Assembly: GCF_050389805.1 (NCBI RefSeq)
Contig: NZ_CP130945.1
Coordinates: 3,286,001-3,350,000 of the forward strand
Reading direction: 5' to 3'
DNA: 64,000 nt
Source: Bacillus_BD sp050389805
GTDB taxonomy: Bacteria > Bacillota > Bacilli > Bacillales > Cytobacillaceae
Each line of letters begins with the position of its first letter. Within the stretch, counting starts at the first letter, position 1. Below are positions 61,372 through 64,000 of this stretch, one piece after another. The position numbers were made by a program, and so were the translations under genes. Below the pieces are notes generated by a model, which had not been told where the DNA came from, searched no databases, and worked only from the letters and a program-made list of their open reading frames with translations.

Positions 61372-61556
61372 GAAAAGCGTAGGTGGCTTAGTAAAGGAAC
61401 ATCGACTAAAGGCCGCCATGTCCTGTGGCGAACGCCGATGTCTGCACATCCTGTGCAAGTCCGACAGGCATAAGATGGGATGGGGGGAAGGTTGCTCTTT
61501 ACATTCTCACCGTCACAGCTTATGACCCCGAGGGGCTAGCCACCGCAGCTAGACAA
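61372..61556. repeat. Intergenic repeat family B, tandem copy 1
   Basis: About 185 bp, GAAAAGCG...GCTAGACA, aligning along its full length with the next copy (most differences are single bases). Includes CATCGACTAAAG, TGTCCTGTGGCGAACG and GTCTGCACATCCTGTGCAAG. Higher GC than the flanks. Confidence 0.8.
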
Positions 61557-61559
61557 ACA

Positions 61560-61744
61560 GAAAAGCGGAAGCGCCTTAATAAAGGAGCATCGACTAAAGA
61601 CCGCCACGTCCTGTGGCGAACGTCGATGTCTGCACATCCTGTGCAAGTCCCACAGGCATAAGATGAGATGGCGGGAAGGTTGCTCTTTACCTTCTCACCG
61701 TCACAGCTTATGACCCCGAGTGGCTAGGATCACTAGTTAGACAG
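61560..61744. repeat. Intergenic repeat family B, tandem copy 2
   Basis: About 185 bp starting GAAAAGCGGAAGCGCCTT and ending ACTAGTTAGACAG, two bases from the ftsY stop codon. Direct tandem of the previous copy. A spurious reading frame crosses both copies. Confidence 0.8.
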
Positions 61745-61746
61745 GA

Positions 61747-62730
61747 TTACTCTGGTTCTGCTATTCCAACAAATAATCCGTAAACGTATTTCTCGGCATC
61801 AAAGGATTGTAAGTCATCCATTTTTTCCCCTAGACCAACAAACTTAACGGGGATGTCCAGTTCATTTCTAATCGCTAGGACGATTCCCCCTTTGGCTGTT
61901 CCATCTAACTTTGTTAAGACAATACCTGATACATTTGTAGCTTCTTTAAAGGTTTTTGCTTGAATCATCGCATTTTGCCCTGTCGTCGCATCAAGAACAA
62001 GGAGTACCTCATGAGGAGCACCAGGGATTTCTCGTTCAATGACACGCTTCACTTTTTCTAATTCCTTCATTAAATTAACCTTATTTTGCAAACGCCCAGC
62101 CGTATCACATAAGAGTATATCTGCATTTCTTGATTTAGCAGCCTGAATGGCATCATACATAACTGCAGCAGGATCAGAACCGGCTGATTGTTTAATGACA
62201 TCTACTCCAACTCTTTCTCCCCAAACCTCAAGTTGTTCAATAGCACCTGCTCTAAATGTATCACCTGCTGCCATCAATACCTTCTTACCTTCTGATTTAA
62301 ATTGATGACCCAATTTCCCGATAGTCGTCGTCTTACCTACCCCGTTCACACCGACAAATAAAATAACGGTGAGTCCATTTTCTTGGATATTTAATTGTGT
62401 TGACTCATTTTCTCCATTTTGATAAATCTCAACCAATTTCTCGATAATCGTATCTTGAACATCTTTAGGATCTTGGATATTTTTTCTCTTAACCTCTTTT
62501 TTCAGTTCGTCTATTAAGTTCATGACTGTGTCAAAACCAACATCAGCCTGAATTAAAATTTCTTCTAGTTCCTCGAAGAATTCTTCATCCACTTTCCGAT
62601 ACCGAGAAACGAGGTCATTTACTTTTTCGGAAAAATTATTTCTCGTTTTTGTTAAACCCTCTTTAAATTTCTCTGTTACACTTTCCGTTTGTTTGGTGAA
62701 TTTTTCTGTTAACTTCTTAAAAAAGCTCAT
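61747..62730 (-). CDS. ftsY: Signal recognition particle receptor FtsY
   Basis: SRP receptor GTPase. 327 aa from ATG at 62730 (AGGAAGTG 5 bases upstream; the earlier ATG overlaps that site). Short basic A region, N domain, then NG motifs GVNGVGKTTTIGKLGHQ, AGDTFRAGAIEQLEVWGERV, DTAGRLQNKVNLMKELEKV and LTKLDGTAKGGIVLAI. Translated just after smc. Confidence 0.97.
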   Translation of the reverse strand: MSFFKKLTEKFTKQTESVTEKFKEGLTKTRNNFSEKVNDLVSRYRKVDEEFFEELEEILIQADVGFDTVMNLIDELKKEVKRKNIQDPKDVQDTIIEKLVEIYQNGENESTQLNIQENGLTVILFVGVNGVGKTTTIGKLGHQFKSEGKKVLMAAGDTFRAGAIEQLEVWGERVGVDVIKQSAGSDPAAVMYDAIQAAKSRNADILLCDTAGRLQNKVNLMKELEKVKRVIEREIPGAPHEVLLVLDATTGQNAMIQAKTFKEATNVSGIVLTKLDGTAKGGIVLAIRNELDIPVKFVGLGEKMDDLQSFDAEKYVYGLFVGIAEPE

Positions 62731-62768
62731 ATCATCACTTCCTATCAATAAATGGTTCGTCCCTTAGG

Positions 62769-64000
62769 CTACTGAGCCATTAATTCATGAGTATCCTCAA
62801 GGCGTACTGAAACAAGTTTGGAAACTCCAGATTCCTGCATGGTTACACCATATAGTACATCCGCTTCCTCCATTGTCCCTTTTCTATGGGTGATCACAAT
62901 AAATTGCGTCTCTTTACTATAACTTTTCAAATATTGGCTGAAACGATATACGTTGGCTTCATCAAGCGCTGCCTCGACTTCGTCTAGAATACAAAATGGT
63001 ACGGGTCGGATTTTTAAAATTGAGAATAAAAGGGCAATGGCAGTTAAAGCTCTCTCTCCGCCTGATAATAAGCCTAAATTTTGCAGTTTTTTTCCAGGTG
63101 GCTGTGCAACTATGTCAATACCTGTGTTTAATAAATCATCTGGATTTGTTAAACGTAAATCAGCTCTTCCACCACCAAATAATTCTTTAAACACAGATTC
63201 GAAATGAAAACGGACCCCTTCAAACGTTTGCTGGAATCTTTTCTTCATTTCTTCATCCATTTCATCAATTACTTGGAACAAAGTATCCTTTGCCTCAACT
63301 AAGTCATTTTTCTGCTCTAGTAAAAATTCGTAACGTTCAGAAACGCGCTCATACTCATCGATTGCACCTATGTTGACATTCCCTAATTCATCCAAAGCTA
63401 GCTTAATTAATTTCACTTTTTTCTTTGCCTCATCGATTGGAAGGCTAAGAGGAAATTCTTCTTTTGCTGCCTCAAAGGATAATAAATATTCCTCACTCAA
63501 ATGGGCCAGTTTGTTATCTAACTCTACATCTAATCGATTCAAACGAACCTCTTCGTCCTTCATAACGCCTGTTAAACCTTTTATTTGACGTTTCAATTCT
63601 TTAATCTCTAAATCAAGATCATCATGTTTCCCTTGCAACTGTAGTCTCTCTTCACGCCTTGATGCAATTAGGGAGATCGTTTCATTTTTATCATGTAATT
63701 TCTCATGTGCTGCTTTTTCTAATTGAATTTCACCTGAAGAATTCTCAGACATCTCTGAGGTCAGTAATTGTAAGTCTTCCTTATAAAACTTCAGTTTCTT
63801 TTCACTTTCCTTTAAATCATTACTTACCTCTATCATTCTCTCTTTCAAATGATTTAATTGTTGATTTTTAGAGGCTACTAATACTTTTAATTCGCTTATT
63901 TCAGCCAACAAGGTGTCCTTTGATAAATTTTGTTGATCTTTTTGTTCGCTTAATTGCTGAATTTCATGATCAAGATGTAAAATATTTTTCTGGTACTCTA
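62769..64000 (-). CDS. smc: Chromosome partition protein SMC (C-terminal part; 5' end outside window)
   Basis: Condensin ATPase. About 410 of the roughly 1190 residues are present, open to the window edge without a stop. Visible are the end of the hinge-distal coiled coil, then the C-terminal ATPase head: signature LGLLSGGERALTAIALLFSI, Walker B VPFCILDEVEAALDEANVYR and the D-loop/H-switch TQFIVITHRKGTMEEADVLY. Confidence 0.97.
   Translation of the reverse strand, partial: EYQKNILHLDHEIQQLSEQKDQQNLSKDTLLAEISELKVLVASKNQQLNHLKERMIEVSNDLKESEKKLKFYKEDLQLLTSEMSENSSGEIQLEKAAHEKLHDKNETISLIASRREERLQLQGKHDDLDLEIKELKRQIKGLTGVMKDEEVRLNRLDVELDNKLAHLSEEYLLSFEAAKEEFPLSLPIDEAKKKVKLIKLALDELGNVNIGAIDEYERVSERYEFLLEQKNDLVEAKDTLFQVIDEMDEEMKKRFQQTFEGVRFHFESVFKELFGGGRADLRLTNPDDLLNTGIDIVAQPPGKKLQNLGLLSGGERALTAIALLFSILKIRPVPFCILDEVEAALDEANVYRFSQYLKSYSKETQFIVITHRKGTMEEADVLYGVTMQESGVSKLVSVRLEDTHELMAQ

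Noticed and set aside
61425..61661. 78-aa plus-strand reading frame
   Set aside because: It spans both tandem family B repeat copies, repeats itself as a result of the DNA duplication, and has no ribosome site.
1..64000. CRISPR arrays, tRNA or rRNA genes, complete insertion sequences, prophage or defence systems
   Set aside because: No evenly spaced direct repeats, no cloverleaf or rRNA-like sequence, and no transposase, integrase or defence protein was recognised. The accessory-looking DNA is limited to short intergenic repeats.

Overview
The window is a chromosomal core segment from a low-GC Gram-positive rod of the family Bacillaceae. Gene order follows the Bacillus smc-ftsY to polC region closely, and the 31-gene fla/che operon matches the Bacillus layout, including the Bacillus-type switch protein FliY, CheC/CheD, SwrB and SwrD/FlbD. 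Every gene I accept lies on the minus strand, so transcription runs from high to low coordinates. Ribosome binding sites are strong (GGAGG type), and TTG or GTG starts are common.

Read in transcription order: smc (5' end outside the window), ftsY, ylxM-ffh (signal recognition particle), rpsP-khpA-ylqD-rimM-trmD-rplS (ribosome and tRNA maturation), a type I signal peptidase, rbgA, rnhB, a FliK-like/FlhB-like gene pair (ylqG-ylqH), sucCD, dprA, topA, hslVU (clpQY), codY, then the flagellar/chemotaxis operon flgB-flgC-fliE-fliF-fliG-fliH-fliI-fliJ-ylxF-fliK-flgD-(TIGR02530-type)-flgE-flbD-fliL-fliM-fliY-cheY-fliO-fliP-fliQ-fliR-flhB-flhA-flhF-flhG-cheB-cheA-cheW-cheC-cheD-sigD-small protein-swrB. 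After that come rpsB-tsf-pyrH-frr, uppS-cdsA-dxr-rseP-proS, and polC, whose 3' end is cut by the window start. sigD near the end of the operon is the switch for late flagellar genes. CheA/CheW/CheY/CheC/CheD/CheB form the chemotaxis circuit that acts on the FliM/FliY/FliG switch.

Departures from the textbook Bacillus layout are as follows. (1) CheB lacks the whole receiver domain and is a bare methylesterase. (2) trmFO and xerC/codV, normally between topA and hslV, are absent and replaced by about 460 bp of AT-rich sequence. (3) The hook protein FlgE is about 635 aa, more than twice the B. subtilis size, with an internal repeated motif. (4) Two families of intergenic repeats are present. One starts exactly at the stop codon of uppS, cheB and ffh; the other, with ends of the GCGGAAGCGCC / GAGCTAGACA type, is present as a tandem pair before ftsY's stop and as single or decayed copies elsewhere. 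(5) A short orphan plus-strand reading frame of unknown origin lies between codY and flgB.

I saw no tRNA, rRNA, CRISPR array, complete insertion sequence, prophage or defence system. The window is core genome, and the novelty is in details rather than in a new cassette.
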